Below are positions 1-9,561 of a DNA stretch of 64,000 nucleotides, piece by piece. The notes beneath the pieces are model-generated. The model was not told the origin of the DNA. It saw nothing but the letters and a program-made list of their open reading frames with translations, and did not search any database. Positions within the stretch are counted from its first letter, which is position 1; every line of letters begins with the position of its first letter. Source of the stretch: Mucilaginibacter sp. OK283 (GTDB lineage: Bacteria > Bacteroidota > Bacteroidia > Sphingobacteriales > Sphingobacteriaceae); the NCBI RefSeq assembly GCF_900110415.1, contig NZ_FODR01000007.1, positions 248,001 to 312,000 on the forward strand, written 5' to 3'. Position numbers and translations under genes: made by a program.

Positions 1-3000
1 GCCGTTTAATGCTTTTATTACAGCATATTTATCGCTCAGGTCATCCGAAATAAAATCAAGTATCTCGGGATTGTCATCTACCAAAAGTATAATCGGTTTC
101 ATAAAGTCAAAATTTTCTTCTTTAATAGAATCGGTTAGTTCATAATCGTCGGGAGTGTTGTGCAGGTCAAATTCCTTCTCCTGGTGAATAGGCAAGGTTA
201 AGTTAAAAATATTGAAATCGTTGATTGATTTATTCAGCACCAATAATCCTTTGTGCAATTCGGCAAGGGAACGCGACAGGGAGAGGCCTATCCCTGTGCC
301 AATTTGTTTTTCTGATTCCTTCATCCTGAAGAAGGGCTCAAAAATCTTTTCACGCATTTCGTAAGGCACAATGTAACCGTTGTTTCTTATTTCAATGGTA
401 AATGTATTATCGCCGGGTTCGGGCTTCAGCAGTTCCACCTCTATAGCGTTTTCGCCATATTTAATGGCGTTATTGATCAGGTTACTTATTATTTTGGTAA
501 ATGCTTCAATATCAACATAGGCATACAAGGTTTTATCTACACATATTAGGGTGTAACGTTGCCCTTTTTGCTCGGTTAGGGGCTTAAACCTTAAAAATAT
601 ATCGGCCAGCAAATCGGCTATGTTTGTTTTTACAAAACTCAGGCTAAAACCATTGGTTTCTGTTTTCCTGAAATCAAGCAACTGGTTTGTCAGATCGAGC
701 AGCCTGTTGGTGTTTTTCTCCATAATCTTCAGGTTATTCTGAATCTCGGGTACGTGCTCAGATCTTTTGATCACCTTTTCCATCGGCCCTTTTATAAGGG
801 TTAGCGGAGTACGTATTTCATGTGCTACATTGGTAAAAAACTCAATTTTGGCATTATATATCTGTTTTTCCTTGTCGCTCTCCAGTATCTCTATCAATCG
901 TTTATTGCGCTGTTTGTTGCGGTTGTGGTACTGCCTTAACAGGTAATAGCCAGTTAAAATAACCAGCACTGTATACAGTGCATAGGCCCAGGAACTTGCC
1001 CAAAAAGGCGGCGCAATGTTTATTTCAAGGGCTGTTTCTTTAGTGCTCCAAACGCCGTTATTGTTGGCAGCTTTTATTATAAAGGTATAATGGCCGGGCC
1101 GCAGCTGTGTAAAGTATACTTTGCGGTTTCGTTTTAAATCTGTCCAACCTTTGTCCAGCCCTTTCATGGTGTATTTATACTGGGTCATCTCGGGCGACGG
1201 GTAGCTCAAGGCGGCAAAATCAATGCTAAATGACGATTGGTTATAATTTAAATTAATTTTTTTTGTGTAGATGATGGATTGCCGGAGTAATGAATCGGCC
1301 CCATTTACCACTATCTCCTGGTTGTGTACCTGGAAACCGGTTATAAATACCGGGGCAACATAGTTGTTTAAGGCAAAAGCCGACGGATTAAAGCTTATCA
1401 TCCCTTTAACGCAGCCAAAATACATGGTGCCATCAGTATCTTTAAATGCCGAATTGTAGTTAAACTGATCGCTTAATAAACCGTTAGCCCTGGTATAAAC
1501 CTTAATGCTGTTGGTAATAATGTTAAAGCTTACCAGGCCGCGGGAGGTGCTGATCCATAAGTTTTTATGATTGTCTTCCAGCATCCTGAATACATAGTTG
1601 CTTGGTAAACCGTTATCAAGATCATAAAACTTAAAGTTTTTTTTCTCCGGATCATATCTCCATAAACCAAGACCATCCGTGGCAAACCATAAAATATGGT
1701 TACTATCCTCAAAAACACCGTTAACTGTTGATCCGTTAATAGCTTTTTTAACAGGGTATGCATCGCGGATGTGGATACTGGCATTGGTGCCGGGGTCATA
1801 AATATAAATACCATCCCTAACAGTACCTATCCAAAGTTTGCCCGAATGGTCTTCAATAATATCATAAACAAAATCGCCTCCCGGTATTTTATCAATTAAT
1901 GTAAAATCGGCCTTTTTACGGTTATAAATATAAAGCCCCCTGGTAGCCCCCACGTATATAGTACCCTTCCTTGTTTTACGAAAACAAATTATGAAGTTGC
2001 TTTTGAGGTTGCTGTGTTTACCAACCAGGTAAACTTTTACCACCTTACCGCTGGGAATATCCATAACATCAACCCCGCGCTCAAAGGTGCCTATAAGCAA
2101 ATTTTTGCCATCGGCTACCAGGCCGTGGATGTTGGTGTTGGTTATGTCGGTTTTGCCGCCCGGCAGGTAGTGCGTCCAGGTGCGTTTATCGGCGCTTAAC
2201 TTATTCAGGCCGTAATCTTCGGTTCCCATCCAAAGATTACCGTAATCATCTTTGCAAATTTCGCGTACTACGTTCCCTTTAAGCGAGTTTTTTTCATCGC
2301 CGGGGTAATATTTGTTGAAAGTTGAATATTGTTTTGGATAATAATTTATCCCGCCAAAATAGGTGCCTGCCCAAATACCTCCCTCCACATCCCGGCATAG
2401 GGTGTACACGGCATTATCCGATATACTGTACGGGTCGTTATACTTTTTCCTTAAATTGGTAAAAGAGTTGTTAAGCACATCGTAAATAAATATTCCCGAT
2501 TCGGTAGCCAGCCAAAACTGGTTATCGGCATATTTTGCAAAATCCCTTACATAAATGCCGGTTTTGTTTTTATTATTTGTCAGTACATCGGAATAAGTTC
2601 CGGTAACGCAGTCAAATATTTTAAAACCCTGACTGGTGGTACCTATAAATATTTTATTGTTGCCTGCGTTAAAAATTTTTTCAGTGAAGTAAGAGGGAGC
2701 CCAATTGGAGTGGTTAACTATGCTGTAGCTTTTAAAGGTATTGCGAACGGTGTCCAGCCGTTCAATAGTGCCGCTATTGGATGATACCCACATATAGCCG
2801 TTATTTTGCACTATACCCGAGGCTTCAAAATTTTGCAGTTTACCAAAGTCGGTTGTTTTGCCGGTTTGCGTATTATACCTGATCAGGGACGATCCTGCGA
2901 TGTACCAGCAATTATTATAATGGTCAAATTCGATAGCTCTGACACCATTGGTATTTGATGGATTTACGCGGATAAAACTTTCTGTTTTGCTATCAAATTT

Positions 3001-3312
3001 ATCAATCCCCTCATCGGTGCCCACCCATAAATTGCCGTTGTTGTCAAGCCTGAGGGCATGTACCATGTTGCTGCAAATGCTGCGTGGATTTTTAGGATTA
3101 TGCCCGAAAACCCGGAATGTGTAACCATCAAAACGGTTTAAACCATCGCGGGTGCCAAACCATAAAAATCCCTGTTTATCCTGCAAACTGCAGTAAACCG
3201 TATTATTTGATAATCCCTGCTCAACCTGGTAATGCCTGAAGTAATAAGGCTGTGCATTACAGATACTGAAGGATAGTATAAATAGTAAAAAAAATAAATA
3301 TGCAGGTTTCAA
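1..3312 (-). CDS. Hybrid two-component sensor/regulator (HTCS), C-terminus outside the window
   Basis: This is an open frame of 1104 codons running off the window start. It begins with a signal-like hydrophobic stretch ending near CNAQ, followed by many beta-propeller repeats typical of two-component regulator propellers (for example EDHSGKLWIGT) and a Y_Y_Y-type domain. A membrane segment lies at about residues 771-793. The kinase core has an H-box with AHEIRTPLTLIKG (His about 831) and an N-box with ISNLINNAIKYG. A receiver domain starts at about residue 1073 (ILLVDDNPE) and is cut before its phosphoacceptor Asp; an AraC-type DNA-binding domain is expected beyond the window. No in-frame ATG was seen at the start, so TTG at 3312 (or 3330) is assumed. 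In this family the periplasmic propeller binds an oligosaccharide and the protein activates the adjacent utilisation locus, here the divergent susC operon. Confidence 0.93.
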   Translation of the reverse strand, partial: MKPAYLFFLLFILSFSICNAQPYYFRHYQVEQGLSNNTVYCSLQDKQGFLWFGTRDGLNRFDGYTFRVFGHNPKNPRSICSNMVHALRLDNNGNLWVGTDEGIDKFDSKTESFIRVNPSNTNGVRAIEFDHYNNCWYIAGSSLIRYNTQTGKTTDFGKLQNFEASGIVQNNGYMWVSSNSGTIERLDTVRNTFKSYSIVNHSNWAPSYFTEKIFNAGNNKIFIGTTSQGFKIFDCVTGTYSDVLTNNKNKTGIYVRDFAKYADNQFWLATESGIFIYDVLNNSFTNLRKKYNDPYSISDNAVYTLCRDVEGGIWAGTYFGGINYYPKQYSTFNKYYPGDEKNSLKGNVVREICKDDYGNLWMGTEDYGLNKLSADKRTWTHYLPGGKTDITNTNIHGLVADGKNLLIGTFERGVDVMDIPSGKVVKVYLVGKHSNLKSNFIICFRKTRKGTIYVGATRGLYIYNRKKADFTLIDKIPGGDFVYDIIEDHSGKLWIGTVRDGIYIYDPGTNASIHIRDAYPVKKAINGSTVNGVFEDSNHILWFATDGLGLWRYDPEKKNFKFYDLDNGLPSNYVFRMLEDNHKNLWISTSRGLVSFNIITNSIKVYTRANGLLSDQFNYNSAFKDTDGTMYFGCVKGMISFNPSAFALNNYVAPVFITGFQVHNQEIVVNGADSLLRQSIIYTKKINLNYNQSSFSIDFAALSYPSPEMTQYKYTMKGLDKGWTDLKRNRKVYFTQLRPGHYTFIIKAANNNGVWSTKETALEINIAPPFWASSWAYALYTVLVILTGYYLLRQYHNRNKQRNKRLIEILESDKEKQIYNAKIEFFTNVAHEIRTPLTLIKGPMEKVIKRSEHVPEIQNNLKIMEKNTNRLLDLTNQLLDFRKTETNGFSLSFVKTNIADLLADIFLRFKPLTEQKGQRYTLICVDKTLYAYVDIEAFTKIISNLINNAIKYGENAIEVELLKPEPGDNTFTIEIRNNGYIVPYEMREKIFEPFFRMKESEKQIGTGIGLSLSRSLAELHKGLLVLNKSINDFNIFNLTLPIHQEKEFDLHNTPDDYELTDSIKEENFDFMKPIILLVDDNPEILDFISDDLSDKYAVIKALNG

Positions 3313-3506
3313 AATCGATCTCTTGAACAAATATAGCCATTCTGAACAAGGGTTTTCGTCTGAATAAAAATTGATACTTTTTGACTAATTATTGAGATGA
3401 TTTGGTTAATAAGGAGCCCCCCTAAATCTTTTTCTTTACATCGTGATTTTAGATATGTCAACATTACATTTTTAAAATCGACAATTAACCAATAACAAAT
3501 CAATTT

Positions 3507-6500
3507 ATGAGAAAATTTTTACTACTCAGGCATGGGGGGCCCTCCCGCGTGCAATGGCCGCCCAGTAAATGGGGCCAAAAAGTAACATTAGTTGTATTCT
3601 CTATCATGAGCTGCCTGCTTTTTTCGCTTGGTGCATCTGCACAGGTGAAGGTGACGGGAACGGTAACTGATACCACGGGCGAAGCGCTAACAGGCGTTGC
3701 CGTACGTATTAAAGGCGCCCAGGGTGGATCAACAACTGATGTAAAGGGACAGTTTAGCTTAACTGTACCTACTGCCAACAGCGTATTGGTATTAAGCTAT
3801 ATTGGCTTTGCCACAATGGAATTTCCGCTAAACGGGCAAACAAGTATCAGAGTGCGGCTAAAAGCAACTAACTCATCACTGCAAGAAGTTGTAGTAACAG
3901 GTTATGGTTCACAAAAAAAGGAATCCATTACGGGCGCTATTTCCAGCGTAACCAGTAAAGATCTTGATCGCGTGCATGCCGGTTCAACGGTGAGTACGGG
4001 TTTGGCAGGTAAAATTCCAGGTGTAACTTTCAGAATGTCTGAAGGCAGGCCGGGAGCAAGCGCCAGCATCCAAATCCGTAACATGGGTTCGCCTTTGTAT
4101 GTAATTGACGGTATCCAACAGGATGAAGGCCAATTTAACAACCTTGCACCAAACGATGTGGAAAGCATTACCGTATTGAAAGACGGCTCGGCAGCTATTT
4201 ATGGTGTACGCGCGGCAAACGGTGTTGTGGTGGTAACCACCAAAAAAGGTAGCGGCGATGCACGTATTAATATTGATGCTTATACCGGTTACCAAAACTG
4301 GTACAGGTTCCCGAATGTATTAACCAACTCGTACGATTACATGCGTTATCGTGCAGATGCTGAGGTGAACACCAACGGATCAACCAGCATTACACAAGCC
4401 GAGCTTGATAAATACAAAGCCGGTACCGAAAAAGGCTACCAAAGCTTTAACTGGCGCGATTATGTTTTGAAAGCGAATAACAATGCGCCTCAAAACTCTG
4501 TTAACGCCAACTTTACCGGTGGCACCGATAGGGTTAATTACTACGTTTCAGCAACCAACTTATTCCAAAATTCACAATTAGGCAAAGAGTATAAGTTTAA
4601 CCGCTCAAATATCCAATCAAATGTTTCGGTTAAAGTTGCGGCTGGTTTAAAAGTTAGCCTGAATATCAATGGCCGTATAGAAACCCGCGAAAATCCGGGT
4701 GTACCTGGTGGCGATGATTACTTCCTGGCAAGGTTTGCGGTATTAAGGAATACACCTTTGGAACGCCCTTACGCTAACGATAACCCTGCTTATTTGAACG
4801 ATATAGGCCATACCGAATCAAATTACGCGTTCCTGAACGACAAACTTTCGGGTTTATACCACAGCGACTGGCGCGTATTGCAAACCAACTTTGGTGCCGA
4901 ATATCAAATTCCCGGCATTAAGGGTTTAACAGTTAAAGGTTTGTATTCATACTACATAGCCGATTATTTGCTGAACAACCAGGAGTATACCTATAACGCT
5001 TATACCTACAGGCCAGCTACCGACACTTACGATGTAACAGGTGGTAGTACCAACCCATGGAGAGAGCGTGAGCAACGTAAGGAGTTTGCAAAAACCTACC
5101 AATGGCAAATAAACTATAACAATACCTTCGGCAAGCATACCGTGGGCGCTACGTTTGTATCTGAGCGTATCGAACTTCAGCACTTGCGCAACTGGATCCA
5201 CGCTTCGCCGGTTTCAAATAACCTGCCGCTTATTTATTTCCCAACTGCCGATACTTACCAGGATAGTGATGATAAAGAGGCCCGTATCGGTTATATCGGT
5301 CGTATCAACTATAACTACGACAATAAATATTATTTAGAAGCATCTGCAAGACGTGACGCATCGTACCTTTTTGCACCTGATAAACGTGTTGGGTATTTCC
5401 CGGGTGTATCTGTTGGATGGAGGATTACCCAGGAAGGCTTTATGAAAAGCTTGCTTGGCGATCACAGTGTGCTGAATGATTTGAAAATCAGGGGATCATA
5501 CGGTGTGTTAGGGGACGATAGGAACCTGATTTCGCCTTACTCATATTTACCTGGTTACAACTACAATTCGGGTACTGCTATTATAGATGGCAATGCGGTG
5601 GTTACATCAAGGGATAAGGGTATAGTAACAACCAATATTTCATGGTTAAAAAGCAAGATAACCGACGTTGGTGCCGACTTTAGCTTCCTGAACAGCTCCC
5701 TTACCGGTACTGTAGATTATTTTTACAGAAAACGTACTGGTTTACTGGGTACCAAAAATGATGTGATTTTGCCAATTGAAGTTGGTTACGGGTTACCGCA
5801 GGAAAACACCAGCAGCGATTCGCAACAGGGAGCGGAAATTTCCCTTAACTATAACGGAACCATTGGTAAAGCGACATTTAATGTTGGCGGTAATTTTTCA
5901 TACAGCCGTCAAAAAAATCTTACCTCGTACAACCCGTTGTTTTATAACTCATGGGACCAATACCGTAACTCAACCGAAAACAGGTATTCACACATCGACT
6001 GGGGCTACCAGGTTATCGGCCAGTTTACATCAATTGACCAGATTAACAACTACAAAATCAACAACGATGGAAAAGGCAACCGTAGCCTGTTACCGGGCGA
6101 TTTAATGTATAAGGATCAAAACGGTGACGGTAAAATTGACCAGTACGACGAAAGGCCTATTGGTTATGGGTACGGCACGCAGCCTAATATAAACTTTGGT
6201 TTCACTCTTGGTGCAGCTTACAAAGGTTTTGATTTCCACGCCGATTTCTCGGGCGGTGCAGGCTATACCTGGTTCCAGAACTGGGAAACGAGGTGGGCGT
6301 TCCAAAACAACGGTAACTTAAATACCATTTTTGAAGACAGGTACCACCGTGCCGATCCATTTGATATTAACAGCCAGTGGATTCCCGGAAAATACCCCGC
6401 CAACAGGATTAATCCGGGTTTTGGCTATAGCAGCTACTCGCTTAACGGGCAAAACAATTCATCGTTTTGGTTGCATAGCGTAAGGTACCTAAGGGCAAGG

Positions 6501-6704
6501 ACACTTGAATTGGGTTACTCGTTACCAACCAATTTGTTAACAAAGGTAAAGATCAGGAAGGCAAGATTTTATGTTAACGCATACAATATGTTTTCGTTTG
6601 ATAACCTGAAGCAATATGCGGTTGATCCGGAAGTAACGGATGATAACGGGCTTCAGTTCCCTCAAAGTAAGGTCCTTAACTTCGGTGTTAATTTAACCTT
6701 TTAA
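3507..6704 (+). CDS. SusC/RagA-family TonB-dependent outer membrane transporter
   Basis: This 1065-residue protein imports oligosaccharides across the outer membrane with its SusD partner. After a long basic N-region and a signal peptide ending near GASAQ comes a carboxypeptidase-regulatory-like beta domain (about residues 48-125), a TonB-box-like segment (EVVVTGYGSQKKE), a plug domain with the SusC signature (YVIDGIQQD, SITVLKDGSAAIYGVRAANGVV), and a long barrel ending in aromatic NFGVNLTF. There is no STN domain, so transcription is more likely controlled by the divergent HTCS than by a FecR/sigma pair. The N-region before the hydrophobic core is unusually long (about 25 residues), so a later start is possible, but ATG at 3507 is the first Met. 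susD starts 23 bases after its stop. Confidence 0.95.
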   Translation: MRKFLLLRHGGPSRVQWPPSKWGQKVTLVVFSIMSCLLFSLGASAQVKVTGTVTDTTGEALTGVAVRIKGAQGGSTTDVKGQFSLTVPTANSVLVLSYIGFATMEFPLNGQTSIRVRLKATNSSLQEVVVTGYGSQKKESITGAISSVTSKDLDRVHAGSTVSTGLAGKIPGVTFRMSEGRPGASASIQIRNMGSPLYVIDGIQQDEGQFNNLAPNDVESITVLKDGSAAIYGVRAANGVVVVTTKKGSGDARINIDAYTGYQNWYRFPNVLTNSYDYMRYRADAEVNTNGSTSITQAELDKYKAGTEKGYQSFNWRDYVLKANNNAPQNSVNANFTGGTDRVNYYVSATNLFQNSQLGKEYKFNRSNIQSNVSVKVAAGLKVSLNINGRIETRENPGVPGGDDYFLARFAVLRNTPLERPYANDNPAYLNDIGHTESNYAFLNDKLSGLYHSDWRVLQTNFGAEYQIPGIKGLTVKGLYSYYIADYLLNNQEYTYNAYTYRPATDTYDVTGGSTNPWREREQRKEFAKTYQWQINYNNTFGKHTVGATFVSERIELQHLRNWIHASPVSNNLPLIYFPTADTYQDSDDKEARIGYIGRINYNYDNKYYLEASARRDASYLFAPDKRVGYFPGVSVGWRITQEGFMKSLLGDHSVLNDLKIRGSYGVLGDDRNLISPYSYLPGYNYNSGTAIIDGNAVVTSRDKGIVTTNISWLKSKITDVGADFSFLNSSLTGTVDYFYRKRTGLLGTKNDVILPIEVGYGLPQENTSSDSQQGAEISLNYNGTIGKATFNVGGNFSYSRQKNLTSYNPLFYNSWDQYRNSTENRYSHIDWGYQVIGQFTSIDQINNYKINNDGKGNRSLLPGDLMYKDQNGDGKIDQYDERPIGYGYGTQPNINFGFTLGAAYKGFDFHADFSGGAGYTWFQNWETRWAFQNNGNLNTIFEDRYHRADPFDINSQWIPGKYPANRINPGFGYSSYSLNGQNNSSFWLHSVRYLRARTLELGYSLPTNLLTKVKIRKARFYVNAYNMFSFDNLKQYAVDPEVTDDNGLQFPQSKVLNFGVNLTF

Positions 6705-6727
6705 TTAATCCCTTAAGTTTAAATTCA

Positions 6728-8626
6728 ATGAAAAAAATAACTATAATAACTACGTTTGCGGCCCTGTTAATTACGGGATCATGCAAAAAAGATAGCGAAT
6801 TTTTGAATGTGCCGCCCAAGCAGATAGTAACGGCAGATGTGGCATTTTCAGATCCCAACCTGGTGCTATCTATCCTGGGCGATTTATATAATCGTGTGGT
6901 TGATTTCTCGGGCCTTGATAACGGATGGGCTTCGTTTGCTGACTTTAGCGAATCGTTCCCATCAGAAAACGGCAGTTCGTACTTTGTACAACGTACCGGC
7001 TGGGGTTACGGTGAGTGGGGAACCTGGGACTATACATACGTTCGCGATTTAAACCTGTTTATTGACCGTGCAACAGCGGCAACTAAACTAACCGCCGATC
7101 AAAAAAATCAATTCATCGCCGAAGGCAGATTTTTACGTGCCCAGTACTATTTTGAACTGGTAAAACGCATGGGTGGCGTGCCATTAATTACCAAACCGCT
7201 CGATTACGATTTCTCTGGCAATGTAATACCTTTACAGGTAGCCCGCGCCAAAGAATCAGAAGTTTATGATTTCATCATCAGCGAGGCCGAAGCTATAAAA
7301 GGTTTATTGCCTGCAAAAGTAGAAGAGAAATCAAGGGCAACCCCTGGTGCTATTTTAGCCATGGAAGCAAGGGCTGCACTATATGCAGCTTCTATTGCCA
7401 AATATGGCGCTACTACTCCACAGGTTTCATTGCCAGGCGGCGAAGTCGGTATACCTGCAAGCATGGCTACCGGTTATTACACTAAAGCCCTTGCGGCTGC
7501 TAAAGCTATCATCAGCGGCAGTGCAGGTAATTACAGCTTATACAAGCAATTGCCAGACCTGAGCGATAACTTCGCTAATATTTTTCTTGACAAAACAAGT
7601 ACAGAATCAATCTGGGTTGAGGACTTTAAGGCCAACGGTGGTAAAACCCATGGTTTTACCACAAATGATCAGCCTTATTCAATATCTGACGAAGGTTTGG
7701 ATGCAGGCCGGTTAGATCCGTCGTTAAACCTGGTTGAAGCGTACGAAAAACTGGATAATACCTATGCGCCAATCGCAACTAAAGACGGCTCTGGTAACCC
7801 TATTTACTACGATAATCAGCTGGATGCTTTTGCTGGCAGGGATGCAAGGTTAGCAGGCACAGTATTATTGCCAAACGGTTTATTTAAAGGTAAACGTACT
7901 GATGTTTGGGCTGGTTACCAGCTGGCTGATGGCAGCATACTTACCAGCGGCGATGCTGTACAACTTAAGCCGCTTCCGGGTACAACTACGCCGGTACAGG
8001 TAGTAGGTAAGGATGGGCCTGTTAACGGTTTGGAATTCAGAACGCAAACCGGTTTCTATGTTCGTAAATATCTTGATCCAACAATTGGTTCCGGTCGTCG
8101 TGGTCGTGGTAGCGATGTTAACTTTATTCGTTACCGTTATGCCGAGGTGTTGCTTAACGGTGCCGAAGCTGCTGCCGAGTTAGGCGACTATACAACGGCA
8201 TCAACCTATATTAACCAGGTACGCGCAAGGGCAGGCCTTAATACACCACTGGTGTTAACAGCCGCTAACTATTTTGATCGCATTGTACACGAGCGTAGGG
8301 TAGAGCTGGCCTTTGAAGGACATACCTTGTTTGATATGAAACGCTGGAGATTGGCAACCGTGGTATGGGATGGTAATCAAATGACCGTTACCGACCTGGT
8401 TACCAATATTGGCCAGGCGGCTAAACGCAACACACAACCATTTGGGTTATGGCCATATAAATATTACAACCCCGGCAATGCCAATAATGGTAAATGGCTG
8501 TTTAAAGAAGTTAAACCAAGTTCTGTAACAGGTGCAAACAGGTTCCAGTTAGGTAATTATTATTCACAAATTGGTGATAACGTATTATCGGCTAATCCTA
8601 AAATTGTTAAACAACCAAATCAATAG
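6728..8626 (+). CDS. SusD/RagB-family glycan-binding surface lipoprotein
   Basis: This 632-residue partner of the preceding SusC forms the lid that captures glycan at the cell surface. The N-terminus is a lipoprotein signal (LLITGSC, Cys20), followed by the family's N-terminal motif (FLNVPPKQIV). The alpha-helical SusD core is visible (ADQKNQFIAEGRFLRAQYYFELVKRMGGVPLI), as is the C-terminal signature region (RYRYAEVLLNGAEAAAELGD, then HERRVELAFEGHTLFDMKRW). The length is somewhat above the usual 500-600 residues. It lies in an operon with susC upstream and a DUF3823-type lipoprotein 19 bases downstream. Confidence 0.95.
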   Translation: MKKITIITTFAALLITGSCKKDSEFLNVPPKQIVTADVAFSDPNLVLSILGDLYNRVVDFSGLDNGWASFADFSESFPSENGSSYFVQRTGWGYGEWGTWDYTYVRDLNLFIDRATAATKLTADQKNQFIAEGRFLRAQYYFELVKRMGGVPLITKPLDYDFSGNVIPLQVARAKESEVYDFIISEAEAIKGLLPAKVEEKSRATPGAILAMEARAALYAASIAKYGATTPQVSLPGGEVGIPASMATGYYTKALAAAKAIISGSAGNYSLYKQLPDLSDNFANIFLDKTSTESIWVEDFKANGGKTHGFTTNDQPYSISDEGLDAGRLDPSLNLVEAYEKLDNTYAPIATKDGSGNPIYYDNQLDAFAGRDARLAGTVLLPNGLFKGKRTDVWAGYQLADGSILTSGDAVQLKPLPGTTTPVQVVGKDGPVNGLEFRTQTGFYVRKYLDPTIGSGRRGRGSDVNFIRYRYAEVLLNGAEAAAELGDYTTASTYINQVRARAGLNTPLVLTAANYFDRIVHERRVELAFEGHTLFDMKRWRLATVVWDGNQMTVTDLVTNIGQAAKRNTQPFGLWPYKYYNPGNANNGKWLFKEVKPSSVTGANRFQLGNYYSQIGDNVLSANPKIVKQPNQ

Positions 8627-8645
8627 TATTTATTAAACTAAGATC

Positions 8646-9344
8646 ATGAAAATAAAATTTCATCATATCATCATAGCACTCTTGCTTACAGCTACGGGTT
8701 GTAAAAAAGATAATTATGCTGCGCCATCCGCAACATTTAACGGGAGGTTAACCTATAAGGGCGACCCTGTGAATGTGGAGTATAACCAGGTGCCTTTCAA
8801 CTTGTATCAGTCCGGTTTTGGAAAATTAGCGCCAATAGTAGGCACGTTTGACCAGGAAGGCAATTATTCAACTTTGCTTTTCAACGGTAACTATAAATTC
8901 ACAATTCCTGCAAATCAGGGCCCGTTCATGTGGAAAGAGTTATCTGCCGGCAAGCGCGATACCATAGCGGTGACTATAAGCGGCAATAAAACCATGGATA
9001 TTGAGGTAATGCCATATTACATGGTGCGCAATGCCAAAATAACCGCCGCAAGTAAAACAGTTACGGCTACTTTTAATATCGAAAAAGTAATAACCGACGC
9101 CAATGCAAAAGGCATTGACAGGGTGAACCTGTATATCAACAAAACCCAGTTTGTATCGGGCGGCGACCAGGTAGCTTCAACACAGCTTAACGGATCGGAT
9201 ATTGCCAGCTTGAGTAACATCAGCATGAGTGTTGGTGTACCTTCGCTGTCACCAACACAAAATTATGTATTTGCCAGGGTTGGTATTAAAATAAGCGGAG
9301 TTGAGGATATGATATTCTCGCCTTTAGTGAAAGTGTCCTTCTAA
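8646..9344 (+). CDS. DUF3823-type lipoprotein, probable surface glycan-binding accessory
   Basis: This 232-residue protein has a lipoprotein signal (LLLTATGCKKD). The segment FNGRLTYKGDPVNVEYNQVP and the following FDQEGNYSTLLFNGNYKF fit the two-domain beta-sandwich DUF3823 proteins that commonly follow susD in Bacteroidota loci. Their role is not established biochemically; a surface glycan-binding accessory is the usual inference. It is the last gene of the susC-susD operon, and a terminator-like hairpin with a T run follows directly. The family call rests on pattern and position and would need a profile search to be firm. Confidence 0.75.
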   Translation: MKIKFHHIIIALLLTATGCKKDNYAAPSATFNGRLTYKGDPVNVEYNQVPFNLYQSGFGKLAPIVGTFDQEGNYSTLLFNGNYKFTIPANQGPFMWKELSAGKRDTIAVTISGNKTMDIEVMPYYMVRNAKITAASKTVTATFNIEKVITDANAKGIDRVNLYINKTQFVSGGDQVASTQLNGSDIASLSNISMSVGVPSLSPTQNYVFARVGIKISGVEDMIFSPLVKVSF

Positions 9345-9359
9345 GTTAATAATTGGTTC

Positions 9360-9391
9360 GGGGTCGTACTGTGCGGTGCGGCCCCTTTTTT
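9360..9391 (+). terminator. Rho-independent-like terminator after susCD-DUF3823
   Basis: A stem of GGGGTCG with CGGCCCC (one G-T pair) and a 13-base loop is followed directly by six T residues, starting 15 bases after the DUF3823 stop. It separates the transport operon from the downstream hydrolase genes. Confidence 0.75.
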
Positions 9392-9495
9392 CAATGGGTT
9401 AACTTTTAGTATTAGGCAGCTGATTTGACGTATCCAAATTTTTAATATTATGCTTATGCAACAGTATTGATACCAGCAGTAATTGTGTGATGCCA

Positions 9496-9503
9496 TACAT
9501 TTG
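9496..9503 (+). promoter_or_regulatory. Bacteroidota-type -7 box upstream of the GH2 gene
   Basis: TACATTTG matches the TAnnTTTG -7 consensus and lies 59 bases before the GH2 start, downstream of the terminator of the previous operon. I could not see a well-spaced -33 TTTG, so this is a candidate only. Confidence 0.4.
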
Positions 9504-9561
9504 CCAAAGCCCTGATACTTACTACTAACTACTTGATGCTTTTTATCTCTTAATATAACTA